A stretch of DNA of 64,000 nt from Sphingomonas sp. PAMC 26605 (GTDB lineage: Bacteria > Pseudomonadota > Alphaproteobacteria > Sphingomonadales > Sphingomonadaceae): contig NZ_JH584241.1 in NCBI RefSeq assembly GCF_000241485.1, positions 1,804,934 to 1,868,933 of the forward strand, written 5' to 3'. Position numbers and translations under genes: made by a program. The notes under the pieces are model-generated. The model saw only the letters and a list, made by a program, of their open reading frames with translations, did not search any database and had not been told where the DNA came from. Below, piece after piece: positions 53,634 to 62,519 of this stretch (its first letter is position 1; the number at the start of each line of letters is the position of its first letter).

Positions 53634-53662
53634 TTGCGCAGCGGCAAAGGCTTCGCTACAGC
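53634..53662 (+). promoter_or_regulatory. tRNA-Val promoter candidate
   Basis: TTGCGC (53634-53639), 17-bp spacer, TACAGC (53657-53662). It would start transcription about 25 bp before the tRNA. Confidence 0.45.
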
Positions 53663-53694
53663 CCGCCCCTCGCTAGGCACTGCCGCAGCGACGT

Positions 53695-53769
53695 GGGCGT
53701 GTAGCTCAGTGGTAGAGCACTGTGTTGACATCGCAGGGGTCGCAAGTTCAATCCTTGCCACGCCCACCA
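53695..53769 (+). tRNA. tRNA-Val (anticodon GAC)
   Basis: A full cloverleaf. Acceptor GGGCGTG/CACGCCC, D-stem GCTC/GAGC, anticodon stem CTGTG/CGCAG with loop TTGACAT (anticodon GAC, 53727-53729), T-arm GCAAG-TTCAATC-CTTGC, discriminator A and an encoded CCA end. It reads GUC and GUU codons. Confidence 0.97.
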
Positions 53770-53773
53770 TTCA

Positions 53774-53809
53774 AGCCCAGCCCGCTCACCGAGTTGGCTG
53801 GGCTTTTTG
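53774..53809 (+). terminator. Terminator behind tRNA-Val
   Basis: AGCCCAGCC (53774-53782) pairs with GGCTGGGCT (53796-53804), followed by TTTT. It overlaps the last codons of the convergent permease gene. Confidence 0.85.
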
Positions 53810-54922
53810 CTTCGTCCGTGCCTGTGCCGGGCCGAGCCCCGCGATCCGCCACCACGCGAGCCCGCCATAGCCCAGCGCCAGCGCGGCGAGGACGCCGAGC
53901 TCGCCGCGCACGTCGGACAGCGTCGCGCCCATCTGGTTGAGCGGCACGAAGGTGTGGACGCCGGCGGTCGACGGGATCAGCTGTGCGATCGCCTGGAGAA
54001 AGCGCGGCATCTGGTCGAGCGGCCATGCCGTGCCAGTCAGGAAAAAGAACGGCACCGAGGTCGGGCCGAGGATCACCATCGCGCGCTCGCCATGGTCGAA
54101 AAAGCTGCCGATCCACAGCCCCGCGCCCGCCACGGCGGCCGAGAACAGGGGGACCGCCGCCAGCATCCCCGCCATGTTCTGCTCGAGCGGCACGCCCTGT
54201 AGCCAGAACATCAGCCCGAACAGCAACAGGCAGCTGAGGATCCCCATCGACGTGAACGCCGCCCAGCTCCCCAGGAATTGGGCATGGCCCATCCGCCAGT
54301 TCCCCGCGCGTCGTCGCATGCCGATGAAGATCGCCACGCCGAACAGCAGCGTCTGCTGGACGATGATCACCGCGACCGCGGGGAAGACATAGCCTTTGTA
54401 GCCGCCGGTCGGATTGAACAGCGCAACGCGCACGATGGTGACCGGCGGACCGGCGCGCACGACCTGGCCACCGTGGACCAGCCGCTCGGTGGCCAGGTCG
54501 CGCAGCACGGCGGCAACGGCAGCGCCGATCGTGCTCGCGCGCAGCAGATAGGTCGCGTTCACCCATACCGCGACGCCCGCGCCCGGCGCGCCGGTGAGCG
54601 CCTGGCGTTCGAGCCCCGGCGTGAGGAGGATGACGCCGTCGGCCTCGCCGCGGCGCATCCGCGCGCGCGCCTGGGCGAGGTCGGTCACCACGCCCGCGAC
54701 CGTCATCGCGCGCGTCGCCTCGAGGTCGCGCACCAGCGCGCGGCTGAAGACGCTGCCGGCCTGATCGACGACGATGACGGGCAGCCGCTGCGCGGTTTCG
54801 TGCGCGTAGGGCGCGGGATAGTAAAAGGCGTAGAGCACGACCGCGAGCAGCGTCGTGCTGAGCAGCGTGCGCGTGGTCAGCACGGCGTGCCACGTCGCCA
54901 CGAAGGCGCGCCCGACGCTCAT
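53786..54922 (-). CDS. ABC-2 type export permease (distal)
   Basis: A 378-residue membrane protein. One N-terminal helix (LLSTTLLAVVLYAFYYP), a large periplasmic domain (residues ~45-180), then five helices from GYVFPAVAVIIVQQTLLFGVAIF to the C-terminus. This is the ABC2_membrane_3 layout of YhhJ/YbhR-type exporters. It overlaps the upstream permease by ATGA. It is the last gene of an operon that contains no ATPase. Confidence 0.88.
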   Translation of the reverse strand: MSVGRAFVATWHAVLTTRTLLSTTLLAVVLYAFYYPAPYAHETAQRLPVIVVDQAGSVFSRALVRDLEATRAMTVAGVVTDLAQARARMRRGEADGVILLTPGLERQALTGAPGAGVAVWVNATYLLRASTIGAAVAAVLRDLATERLVHGGQVVRAGPPVTIVRVALFNPTGGYKGYVFPAVAVIIVQQTLLFGVAIFIGMRRRAGNWRMGHAQFLGSWAAFTSMGILSCLLLFGLMFWLQGVPLEQNMAGMLAAVPLFSAAVAGAGLWIGSFFDHGERAMVILGPTSVPFFFLTGTAWPLDQMPRFLQAIAQLIPSTAGVHTFVPLNQMGATLSDVRGELGVLAALALGYGGLAWWRIAGLGPAQARTKQKAQPTR

Positions 54923-56052
54923 CGCGCGCGCGCCTGTCGCGCGGCAAGCGCGACCGCGCCGCCGCCGGCGATCGCGACATAAGCGAGCAGCGCGACCGCC
55001 GGCCGCACCGCCGCGACACCGTCCTGCCCGCTGATCTGCCCCATCTGCAGCGCGATGTAATGCGTGAGCGGCAGGGCGTTGCTCCAGATCCGCGCAAAGG
55101 CATTCCCGCCGTCGAGCGGCAGCGTCGCACCGCTATAGGCGAGCGCCGATCCGGCATAGACCGCGCTCGCCGACAAAGCCGTCGCGGCCTCGCGCGTGAC
55201 CGCGACCAGCAGCGCGGAGATCGCGGCGGTCGCGGCATAGAACAGCGTCTGGCCCGCGACGATCACGGCGAGGCTGCCCTCGACCCGCCAGCCGCGTGCG
55301 AGCGTCAGATAGAGCAGCCAGGCCACGCCCCACAGGCTCATCACCGCGAAATAGGGCAGCATCTTGCCGGTCAGCGCGGCGGTGACCCCGCCGCTGTCGC
55401 GCGCCCAGCGCGCGAGCGAGCGATCCGCGAGTTCGCGGCCCAGCGCCATCGCGCACACGCCCGCGGTCACGAGGTGCAGCACGGCGGGGAAGATCAGCGC
55501 GCCCAGATACCATTCGAAGCTCGTCGCCGCATTGCCGAGCAGCGTCGCCTCGACGGCGAAGCGCCGCGTGCGGTCGGGCGGCAGCGCGTGGCTCGAAAGC
55601 TGGCTGGTCAGCAGCCCGCGCGATGCATCGGCGATCGCCTCGTCGACGCCGCGCGCGAGCAGCGATCCGGCCGACAGGAAGCTGCCATTGTAGAAGACGC
55701 GCACCATCGGCGTGCGATGCCGGGCGAGTCCCTCGCCGAGCTTGGCGGGCAGATGGACGAAGCCCATCGCCGCGCCGCGCCGCACGTCGATCACGGCCGC
55801 GCGTTCGGATTGCCGGAAGCCGACGATCTGTACGACCGGCGATGCGTCGAGCGAGCGGATCATCGCGCGGCTGGCGGCGCTCTGGTCGCTGTCGACGACC
55901 AGCACGGGCAGGTCGTGCATCGTCCCGCGCCACAGCATCGCCGCCATCAGGAACAGCAGCATGGCGGGAACGACGAACAGCCCGGCCTGATCCCAGCGGT
56001 CGCGCGCGAGATGCGCGAGCTCGGTGCGCAAAGCGCGCCCGAACGCGGTCAT
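54919..56052 (-). CDS. ABC-2 type export permease (proximal)
   Basis: A 377-residue paralogue of the next gene with the same topology: first helix AGLFVVPAMLLFLMAAMLW, periplasmic domain with VLVVDSDQSAASRAMIRSLDASP, then helices from EWYLGALIFPAVLHLVTAGVCAMAL. The two permeases probably form a heterodimer. ATG 56052 overlaps the HlyD stop (ATGA). Confidence 0.88.
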   Translation of the reverse strand: MTAFGRALRTELAHLARDRWDQAGLFVVPAMLLFLMAAMLWRGTMHDLPVLVVDSDQSAASRAMIRSLDASPVVQIVGFRQSERAAVIDVRRGAAMGFVHLPAKLGEGLARHRTPMVRVFYNGSFLSAGSLLARGVDEAIADASRGLLTSQLSSHALPPDRTRRFAVEATLLGNAATSFEWYLGALIFPAVLHLVTAGVCAMALGRELADRSLARWARDSGGVTAALTGKMLPYFAVMSLWGVAWLLYLTLARGWRVEGSLAVIVAGQTLFYAATAAISALLVAVTREAATALSASAVYAGSALAYSGATLPLDGGNAFARIWSNALPLTHYIALQMGQISGQDGVAAVRPAVALLAYVAIAGGGAVALAARQARAR

Positions 56053-57053
56053 TGCGGCCAGTCGAACAGCACGCTCATGCCCGGCCGCAATCCGGCGATC
56101 GGCGCGGTCGGCCGCATCCGCAGCTCGAACGCGCGGACGTCGTAGCCCGAGGCTTCGCGCGTCGCCTGCCATGTCGCAAAATCGCCGCGCGGCGCGATCC
56201 GATAGACGCGGAAATCGCCATCGCGGCCGAGCGCGGGGATATGGCCGTGCAAGATCTTGCCGAGCGTGAGGCCGTGAAAGCGGTCCTCGCGCAGGTTGAG
56301 CGAGACCCAGGGATGGTCGACGTCGATCACCTGAAACGCGGGGACGACCGGGCTGACGATCTCGCCGGGCTCGACGAGCTTGCGCGAGACTTCGCCCGCG
56401 ACGGGCGAGAGCAGCCGCGTCTCGCGGCCGAGCGCGGTCGCGGTGCGTAATGCGGCTTCGGCGATCCGCACCTGCGCGTCGGCGGCCTGTTTGTTCTGCG
56501 GGCGGGCGCCGGCGAGCGATTTGAGATATTGCTGGCGCGCGGCTTCGGCCTGTTTGGCGCTGCTGTCGCGCGCGGCGGCGGCTTCGTCGCGGCGCTGCGC
56601 CGCGACCACGCCCTGTGCGTAGAGATTGGCGGTGCGCCGGCTGGTCACCGCCGCCAGATTGGCCGCCGCCTGCGCCGCCTGCCAGGTCGAGCGCAGCGAC
56701 GCGACGTCCTCGCTGCGCGCGCCTTCGTTGGTCTCGGAGGCGACCGCACGCGCGGCATCGAGCGCGCCCTGCGCCTGCGCCTGTCCGCCCGCAATCTCGG
56801 GGTTCGACAGCTCCGCGAGCACGGTGCCCGCCGCGACGCGCTGCCCCTCGTCGGCGAGCAGCCGCTCGACCCGCGACAGCGACTTGGTCGCGACGTTGAC
56901 TTCGTCGGCATCGACCATGCCCTGCAGCTGCTCGGGCGCCGGTCGGCTGGCGAGCCACAGGCCGACCACCACCACCAGCACGATCAGCACCAGGACGACC
57001 GGCACCAGCCAGGATTTGCGCTTGGTGGCGGGCGCTACGATCTCATCGCTCAT
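56049..57053 (-). CDS. HlyD family periplasmic adaptor
   Basis: A 334-residue membrane fusion protein. An N-terminal anchor (WLVPVVLVLIVLVVVVGLWLAS), biotinyl-lipoyl halves (LADEGQRVAAGTVLAEL and LLSPVAGEVSRKLVEPGEIVSP) and a long alpha-helical hairpin between them. The beta-barrel part follows. It links the inner-membrane permeases to the TolC-like channel. Both ends overlap neighbours by ATGA. Confidence 0.92.
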   Translation of the reverse strand: MSDEIVAPATKRKSWLVPVVLVLIVLVVVVGLWLASRPAPEQLQGMVDADEVNVATKSLSRVERLLADEGQRVAAGTVLAELSNPEIAGGQAQAQGALDAARAVASETNEGARSEDVASLRSTWQAAQAAANLAAVTSRRTANLYAQGVVAAQRRDEAAAARDSSAKQAEAARQQYLKSLAGARPQNKQAADAQVRIAEAALRTATALGRETRLLSPVAGEVSRKLVEPGEIVSPVVPAFQVIDVDHPWVSLNLREDRFHGLTLGKILHGHIPALGRDGDFRVYRIAPRGDFATWQATREASGYDVRAFELRMRPTAPIAGLRPGMSVLFDWPQ

Positions 57054-58540
57054 CGCTGGTCGCCCACATGCCGATCGGCACCTCGCATGAAGTTGGTGAA
57101 ATCATCGGCGCGGTGGCTCGCCGCAAGCAGCGCCGCCAGTCCCAGATCATATTCATAGGCGGCGGCGATGCGCTGCGTCTGCGCGGTGGCCAATGCCGCC
57201 TCGGCGTCGATCAGCGCGGAGGAGGCGACTTCGCCTTCGGTGAACGACAGCTGCTGCACCCGCACATTCTCGCGCGCCGCCGCGAGGCTGCTGTCGAGCA
57301 ACAGGAAGGATCGCCGCGCGGCCTCGGTGATGTTCCACGCGCGGACGATCTCGCCGGCAATGTCCTTGCGCGCCTGCGCCGCGGCGTCGGCGGCAGCGGC
57401 GGCGCGCTCGTGCGCTGCGTCGAGCGTCTTGCGACGGTCGAAGTTCGACAGCAGCGTATAGCGCAGCGTCGCCCCCGCGACCCAATCGGGGTCGGTCGGC
57501 ACGGTATTGTCGCGATTGGCGTTGTAGCTGCCATAGGCAAAGGCCTGCGGCCGATAGCGCGACTTGGCGAGATCGACGCCCGCTTGCGCTGCGGCGCGCG
57601 CGGCGTCGGCGCCCTTCGCGCGCGGCGCCTGGTCGATGCCGTCGAGGAAGGTCTGCACCGGCGGGAGCGGCGCCGAATTGACGAACAGTGGCGTCGTCGC
57701 GGCGATGCGCGAGGGCTGATCGAGCATGCGCGACAGCGCGTCTGCCGCGGTCGCTTCCTCGCTCTGCGCGCGGTCGAAGGCACGCGCGGCCGTATCGCGC
57801 GCGACCTGGACCTGGAGCACGCGGCCATGTGCGAGCATTCCCTGCGCTTCCAGCTTCTGCGCGTCCGCCAGATGCCGCTCGAACCCGTCGAGCGTCTGCC
57901 GCGACGACAGCGCGAGTTGCGCGGCGACGCTCTGCCCGAAATAGGCGCGCACCAGCGCGACGCGCGACAGATCGTGGCCGCCGGCCTGCTGCGCCCGCGC
58001 GATCCCGACCGCGGCCTCGGCACCCGCCTGGACCGCGGAAATCGCCCCGCCGGTATAGAGCGGCAGCACCGCGCTGATCTCGGGGCGGAACACCGTGTCG
58101 CGCGTCTGGAATTGCAGCGTGTCGGGAATGGCCGAGAACAGGCCGGGCAACGCCGCGCCCACGCGCTGCGTGACCTGTGCGACGATCGCCTGATACTGGC
58201 TCGGAACTTCACCGCCGACCTGTTGCAGGAAATCGCTCGTCGCGCCGATCGCCTGATCCTTGGCATTCGCCAGATCGACCGACAGCGTCTTCTGATATTC
58301 GATCACGCTCGCCGAGGCGGTGACCACCGGGCGGCGCAGCGTGCGCGTCGCTGCGGCCAGCGCCTCGCTCGCGCGGACCGCATGATCCTCGCCGCTGAGA
58401 CCGGGCGATGTCCGGTCGAGCCGCAGCAGCGCCGCTTCGAAGCTGAGCGACGGCGGAGAAGCGGCTTGCTGCGCCAGCGCGATCGTCGGCACGGCGAGCA
58501 ACGCCGGCGCCATCCAGACGGAGATACGGAACGCGGCCAA
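57050..58540 (-). CDS. TolC family outer-membrane efflux protein
   Basis: A 496-residue channel: signal peptide (MAAFRISVWMAPALLAVPTIALAQ) and two repeats of the OEP domain with long helices (e.g. ARAFDRAQSEEATAADALSRML; SSALIDAEAALATAQTQRIAAAYEYDLGLAALL). TTG 58540 is chosen because it gives a basic signal n-region and has TAGGA 8 bases upstream; ATG 58513 would leave an uncharged leader. It is the first gene of the export operon. Confidence 0.9.
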   Translation of the reverse strand: MAAFRISVWMAPALLAVPTIALAQQAASPPSLSFEAALLRLDRTSPGLSGEDHAVRASEALAAATRTLRRPVVTASASVIEYQKTLSVDLANAKDQAIGATSDFLQQVGGEVPSQYQAIVAQVTQRVGAALPGLFSAIPDTLQFQTRDTVFRPEISAVLPLYTGGAISAVQAGAEAAVGIARAQQAGGHDLSRVALVRAYFGQSVAAQLALSSRQTLDGFERHLADAQKLEAQGMLAHGRVLQVQVARDTAARAFDRAQSEEATAADALSRMLDQPSRIAATTPLFVNSAPLPPVQTFLDGIDQAPRAKGADAARAAAQAGVDLAKSRYRPQAFAYGSYNANRDNTVPTDPDWVAGATLRYTLLSNFDRRKTLDAAHERAAAAADAAAQARKDIAGEIVRAWNITEAARRSFLLLDSSLAAARENVRVQQLSFTEGEVASSALIDAEAALATAQTQRIAAAYEYDLGLAALLAASHRADDFTNFMRGADRHVGDQR

Positions 58541-58842
58541 GGAGCGATCCTAGCCGAACACCGGCCGCGCGACGTCGCAGCGGGGGCAGAGCGGCCGGGA
58601 TTGCGCAACGACGTGCCTGTGACGACGCTCAACCCCGGACATGATCGATGCGGCTCCTCGTCTGTGGCACGACAGCAGTCGAGCGATACGCAATATTGGC
58701 ACGAATGACAATAGTCCTGGGAACGCGCGTCCGGGGGCCGCGAGAAGCGGAGCTATGCCCCCACGGCCTGCCGACCGCGGCCGCCTCGCCGGACGATGCG
58801 GGGAAGGACGCCCTGCCGCGCTGCGGCGGTGCCGCGCGTGGC
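58541..58842. other. Intergenic region between the chemoreceptor and export operon
   Basis: About 300 bp without a supportable gene. It should contain the promoter of the TolC-HlyD-permease operon; a possible minus-strand site is TTGTCA, 17 bp, TATCGC around 58680-58710, which is weak. A gggggc/gccccc dyad (near 58735-58766) may act behind the chemoreceptor gene. No T-run terminator is visible. Confidence 0.4.
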
Positions 58843-60174
58843 TCACGCTGCGACCAAGTTTCGCTCCCGCTGCGGCGCGAAGCTCTTCGGGGCGTCGACC
58901 ACGGTTTCGACCGTGAAGGCGCTGGCGTGGCGCTGGAGCGTTTGAATCTCGGCGTCGAGCGCTTTCGCAGAAGCCGAGGTTTCCTCGACCATCGCGGCAT
59001 TCTGCTGGATCGCCTTGTCGATATCCCCGATCGCGACGAGGATCTGCGAAACCGCGGAAGCCTGCGTCGCATTGTCGTTGGCGATCTGATTGACCAGCTC
59101 CTCGACGCTGGCGACCGAGGACGAAATATGGTCGAGCGCGCCGTTCATGTTCTGCACCTGCTTGACGCTGGCCATGATCCGTTCCTGCGTCTCGGAGATC
59201 TGTTCGCGCGCGCGCCGCGCCTCTTCCTCGGAGCGGCTCGCCAACTGACTGACCAGATCGGCGACGACGGCAAAGCCGCGTCCGGCCTCGCCGGCATGGC
59301 CCGATTCGACCGCCGCGTTCATCGCCAGCACGCGCGTCTGGAACGCGATCTTGTCGAGGCCCTCGATCACCGCGTCGATCGCTTTCGCCGAATCCGCCAC
59401 CTTGGCCATCGCTTCGACCGCCATCGTTACCTGATCGTGACCCGTCATGACGATCTTTCGCGCCTCGTGGACGCGTTCCACCGTATCGAGCGCGGCCTTG
59501 CCCGACGCGTTGATGCGCGCATCCATCGTCGTCAGCGACGCGGTCGTCTCCTCGACCGACGCCGCGCTATTGTGCGTGCGGCGCGCCAGCGCATCGGAGG
59601 CTTCGGCGATTTTGACCGAACTGGAGGTAATGCCGTTCGTCGCCGCGCCGATCTGCCCGATCAACCGGCTTAGCGCCTGGACCGCGCCATTGAAGTTGTG
59701 AGTCAGCGACGCATATTCCTGCGCCACCGGCTGATCGATCGTTGCCGTCAGATCGCCCGCCGCAAGGTGGCCGAGATGCGTGTTCAGCAAAGCGACGACG
59801 CTTTCCTGCATGATCTCCATTTCCAGCTGACGCCGTGCCGTGTCGCGGAAGGTGAACATCGCCTTGGTCATGCGACCGACGCAATCCTTATAGTCGGTGT
59901 AGACGATGTCCGAGGACAGGTCGCCGGCGGCCAGACCTTCCATGCGGACGACGGTGTTGACGTAGGGCGTACAGATCCGCTCGCGAAAGATCAGGTTCAG
60001 ACCGAAGCAAAGGCTCGCCCCGACAAGAGTGGCGAGGATCGCGCCGTATCCGCCGAGCGCGATCGCAAGACCGCTGGTAAACAGGCAGATGCTCGTCGAA
60101 GTCCCGGCTACGACCAGCATCTTCCGGCGGATCGGCGCGACGGCTTCGAACCAATGCAACATGTCTTGTCCCAC
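58843..60174 (-). CDS. Methyl-accepting chemotaxis protein
   Basis: A 443-residue receptor. Two adjacent membrane helices (residues ~18-62) with almost no periplasmic loop, HAMP-like segments (RMEGLAAGDLSSDIVYTDYKD; LGHLAAGDLTATIDQPV), then the coiled-coil signalling domain with hairpin tip DKIAFQTRVLAMNAAVESGHAGEAGRGFAVVADLVSQLA. Lack of a ligand domain suggests sensing of membrane or internal signals. It is not next to che genes. Confidence 0.92.
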   Translation of the reverse strand: MGQDMLHWFEAVAPIRRKMLVVAGTSTSICLFTSGLAIALGGYGAILATLVGASLCFGLNLIFRERICTPYVNTVVRMEGLAAGDLSSDIVYTDYKDCVGRMTKAMFTFRDTARRQLEMEIMQESVVALLNTHLGHLAAGDLTATIDQPVAQEYASLTHNFNGAVQALSRLIGQIGAATNGITSSSVKIAEASDALARRTHNSAASVEETTASLTTMDARINASGKAALDTVERVHEARKIVMTGHDQVTMAVEAMAKVADSAKAIDAVIEGLDKIAFQTRVLAMNAAVESGHAGEAGRGFAVVADLVSQLASRSEEEARRAREQISETQERIMASVKQVQNMNGALDHISSSVASVEELVNQIANDNATQASAVSQILVAIGDIDKAIQQNAAMVEETSASAKALDAEIQTLQRHASAFTVETVVDAPKSFAPQRERNLVAA

Positions 60175-60200
60175 TTCCGTACGCGATTTGCTCTTCGCGT

Positions 60201-60206
60201 ATTATA
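60201..60206 (-). promoter_or_regulatory. -10 element of the chemoreceptor gene
   Basis: A consensus TATAAT on the minus strand, about 27 bp before the start codon; no good -35 hexamer at 16-18 bp. GGAAGTGGGA serves as ribosome site. Confidence 0.45.
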
Positions 60207-60357
60207 GGACGCAGCGCGCGGATCGAACGCAGCGCGATATTTTGGCAGCACGCCGTCCGCGGCAGCTTGACGTTGATATTGCGACCGGGTGCCGCAGAAA
60301 GCGGTCATAATTTCGCGAGACGTCACAGACTTACCATATATCGCTGCTAGCCCGTCC

Positions 60358-62442
60358 ATGGGTTTCGAACGACGGGGTACAGGTGTGACGATCGATCGCA
60401 GGATGTTTCTTCTGGGTGCGTCCGGCGCGGCGGCGGTCGCCGGCGGTCCTGCGGTCGCGCATCTGCGCGCGGGCGAGCGTGGCTCGATCCGGGATATCGA
60501 GCATGTCGTGATCCTGATGCAGGAGAACCGTTCGTTCGATCATTATTTCGGGACGCTGCGCGGCGTCCGCGGCTTCGGCGATCCGCGGCCGGTCACGCTG
60601 CCGGGCGGCAAGCCGGTCTGGGCGCAGCGCCGCGCTGATCGCGACGGCGGACAGATCGCGCTGCCGTTCCGGCTCGATTACACCGCGACGAGCGCGCGCT
60701 GTATCGGCGGGCTCGACCATAGCTGGAAGGACAGCCAGGCGCGCTGGCGCAACTGGGACGTGTGGGCCGAGCAGAAGGGCGCGCTGACGATGGCGCACCT
60801 GACCCGCGCCGATCTGCCCTATTATCACGCGCTCGCCGATCAGTTCACGATCTGCGATTCGTATCATTGCTCGCTGCAGGGGCCGACCGGGCCCAACCGG
60901 CTGTATCATTTTTCGGGCACCAACGGGCTGAGCGTCGGGCAGGCGGGCGACTATTGCGTCACCAATGGCGGCACCGACGCCAATCCCGGCGCCGACATGG
61001 CGAAGGACGATGCGACCGACGGGCTGCCGTGGCGCAGCTATGCCGGACGGCTCGAGGATGCCGGCGTGTCGTGGCGGGTGTACCAGGAGATCGCCAATTA
61101 TTCGGACAATCCGCTCGGCTATTTCAAGGAGTTCCGCAAGCTCGACCGCGGTTCCTCGCGCTACAAGCGCGGCCGTGCCTATGTCGACTGGATCGACGGG
61201 GTGGCCCCGGCCGACCCTGAGAAGACGCAAGCGCGCCATCTGACCGCCGCCTTCGCCGCCGATGTCGCGGCCGATCGGCTGCCGCAAGTGTCGTGGATCG
61301 TGCCGATGATGCAGATGAGCGAACATCCCGACGCGCCCGCACCGTTCGGCGAGACACTGATCGGCAATCTCGTCGCCGCGCTCGCCGCCAATCCCAAGGT
61401 CTGGGCGAAGACCGTCTTCATCCTCAATTATGACGAGAATGACGGTTTCTTCGATCATGTCCCGCCGCCGATCCCCGCGATCAGCCCGGTTTATGGCGCG
61501 AGCACGGTCGATGTCCGCAGCGAGACCTATCAGGGCGAACCCGTCGGGCTGGGCCCGCGTGTGCCGATGCTGGTGATCTCGCCCTGGACGCGCGGTGGCT
61601 GGGTCAATTCGCAGCTGTTCGACCATACATCGGTGCTGCGCTTCCTCGAGACGCGCTTCGGCGTGGCCGAGCCCAACATCTCGCCGTGGCGCCGCGCGAT
61701 CTGCGGCGACCTGACCTCGATCTTCGATTTCGACGTGCCGCACGCGGCGCGGCTCGAGACCGACTGGCTCGCTGCGCTGCCGTCGGTGGCGGGCTATGTC
61801 GCCGAGACCGAACGCCTGTGCAAGACCGCGCCGGCGCCCGCGATCGCGACCGCCAAGACGCTTCCCGTGCAGGAGCCGGGCACCCGCCCCGCGCGTCCGC
61901 TGCCGTATCGCTTCGCGGTCGAGCCGCTGTGGAGCGCGGCCGGGCTGACGCTGCGCTTCGTCAATGACGGGCCGGTCGGGGTGGTGTTCGGCGTGCAGGA
62001 CGAGATTAGTTTCTCTGGCTGGCGCTATTTCACCGTCGCGGCGGGCTCGCGGCTCGAGGAAGCGTGGGCGTTGCCGGGCGACCGGCCCTATGCGCTGGAG
62101 GTGCGCGGGCCGAACGGCTTTTACCGTGCGTATCGCGGCCCCGGCGGCGCCGCGCGGATCGAGGCGGCGCTCGTCTGGCGCGAAGACGGGACGGGCGGTA
62201 CGCTCACGCTCGCCGCGCGCGATGCGGCAACGCCGCTGACGCTGCACTGCGCGCATTCGGGCGCGCAGCACCAGCTCGCGCTTACGGCAGCGCAGGAGCA
62301 CGCGCTCACGCTGCCCGAGCATCGCTGGTACGATCTGCTGCTGACCAGCGCCGACGGTGCGCGGCTGCGCCTTGCAGGGCATGTTGAGACCGGCCGGCCC
62401 GGCGTCAGCGAGCCCGCCGCCGCTTTCCCCCACCCGGTGTGA
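60358..62442 (+). CDS. Phosphocholine-specific phospholipase C
   Basis: A 694-residue exported phosphoesterase. A Tat signal (IDRRMFLLGASGAAAVAGG) is followed by the alkaline-phosphatase-like catalytic domain: HVVILMQENRSFDHYFGTLRGVRGF, SLQGPTGPNRLYHFSGTN, ILNYDENDGFFDHVPPP. Two C-terminal beta domains (DUF756) start near residue 520 (PYRFAVEPLWSAAGLTLRFVNDG). It hydrolyses phosphatidylcholine or sphingomyelin and is often used to gain phosphate. The start may instead be GTG 60385, which gives a shorter, more usual Tat n-region. Confidence 0.92.
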   Translation: MGFERRGTGVTIDRRMFLLGASGAAAVAGGPAVAHLRAGERGSIRDIEHVVILMQENRSFDHYFGTLRGVRGFGDPRPVTLPGGKPVWAQRRADRDGGQIALPFRLDYTATSARCIGGLDHSWKDSQARWRNWDVWAEQKGALTMAHLTRADLPYYHALADQFTICDSYHCSLQGPTGPNRLYHFSGTNGLSVGQAGDYCVTNGGTDANPGADMAKDDATDGLPWRSYAGRLEDAGVSWRVYQEIANYSDNPLGYFKEFRKLDRGSSRYKRGRAYVDWIDGVAPADPEKTQARHLTAAFAADVAADRLPQVSWIVPMMQMSEHPDAPAPFGETLIGNLVAALAANPKVWAKTVFILNYDENDGFFDHVPPPIPAISPVYGASTVDVRSETYQGEPVGLGPRVPMLVISPWTRGGWVNSQLFDHTSVLRFLETRFGVAEPNISPWRRAICGDLTSIFDFDVPHAARLETDWLAALPSVAGYVAETERLCKTAPAPAIATAKTLPVQEPGTRPARPLPYRFAVEPLWSAAGLTLRFVNDGPVGVVFGVQDEISFSGWRYFTVAAGSRLEEAWALPGDRPYALEVRGPNGFYRAYRGPGGAARIEAALVWREDGTGGTLTLAARDAATPLTLHCAHSGAQHQLALTAAQEHALTLPEHRWYDLLLTSADGARLRLAGHVETGRPGVSEPAAAFPHPV

Positions 62443-62519
62443 ACGCCGCAAAGCGTCCCGACTGTCATCACCGTGTTGCGAAGCCCGCCTAGCGCCCGGG
62501 TCGAGCGAGGATCGGCACG

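Noticed and set aside
53634..53870. A 78-codon open frame over the tRNA-Val region
   Set aside because: It is read through a complete cloverleaf and its terminator.
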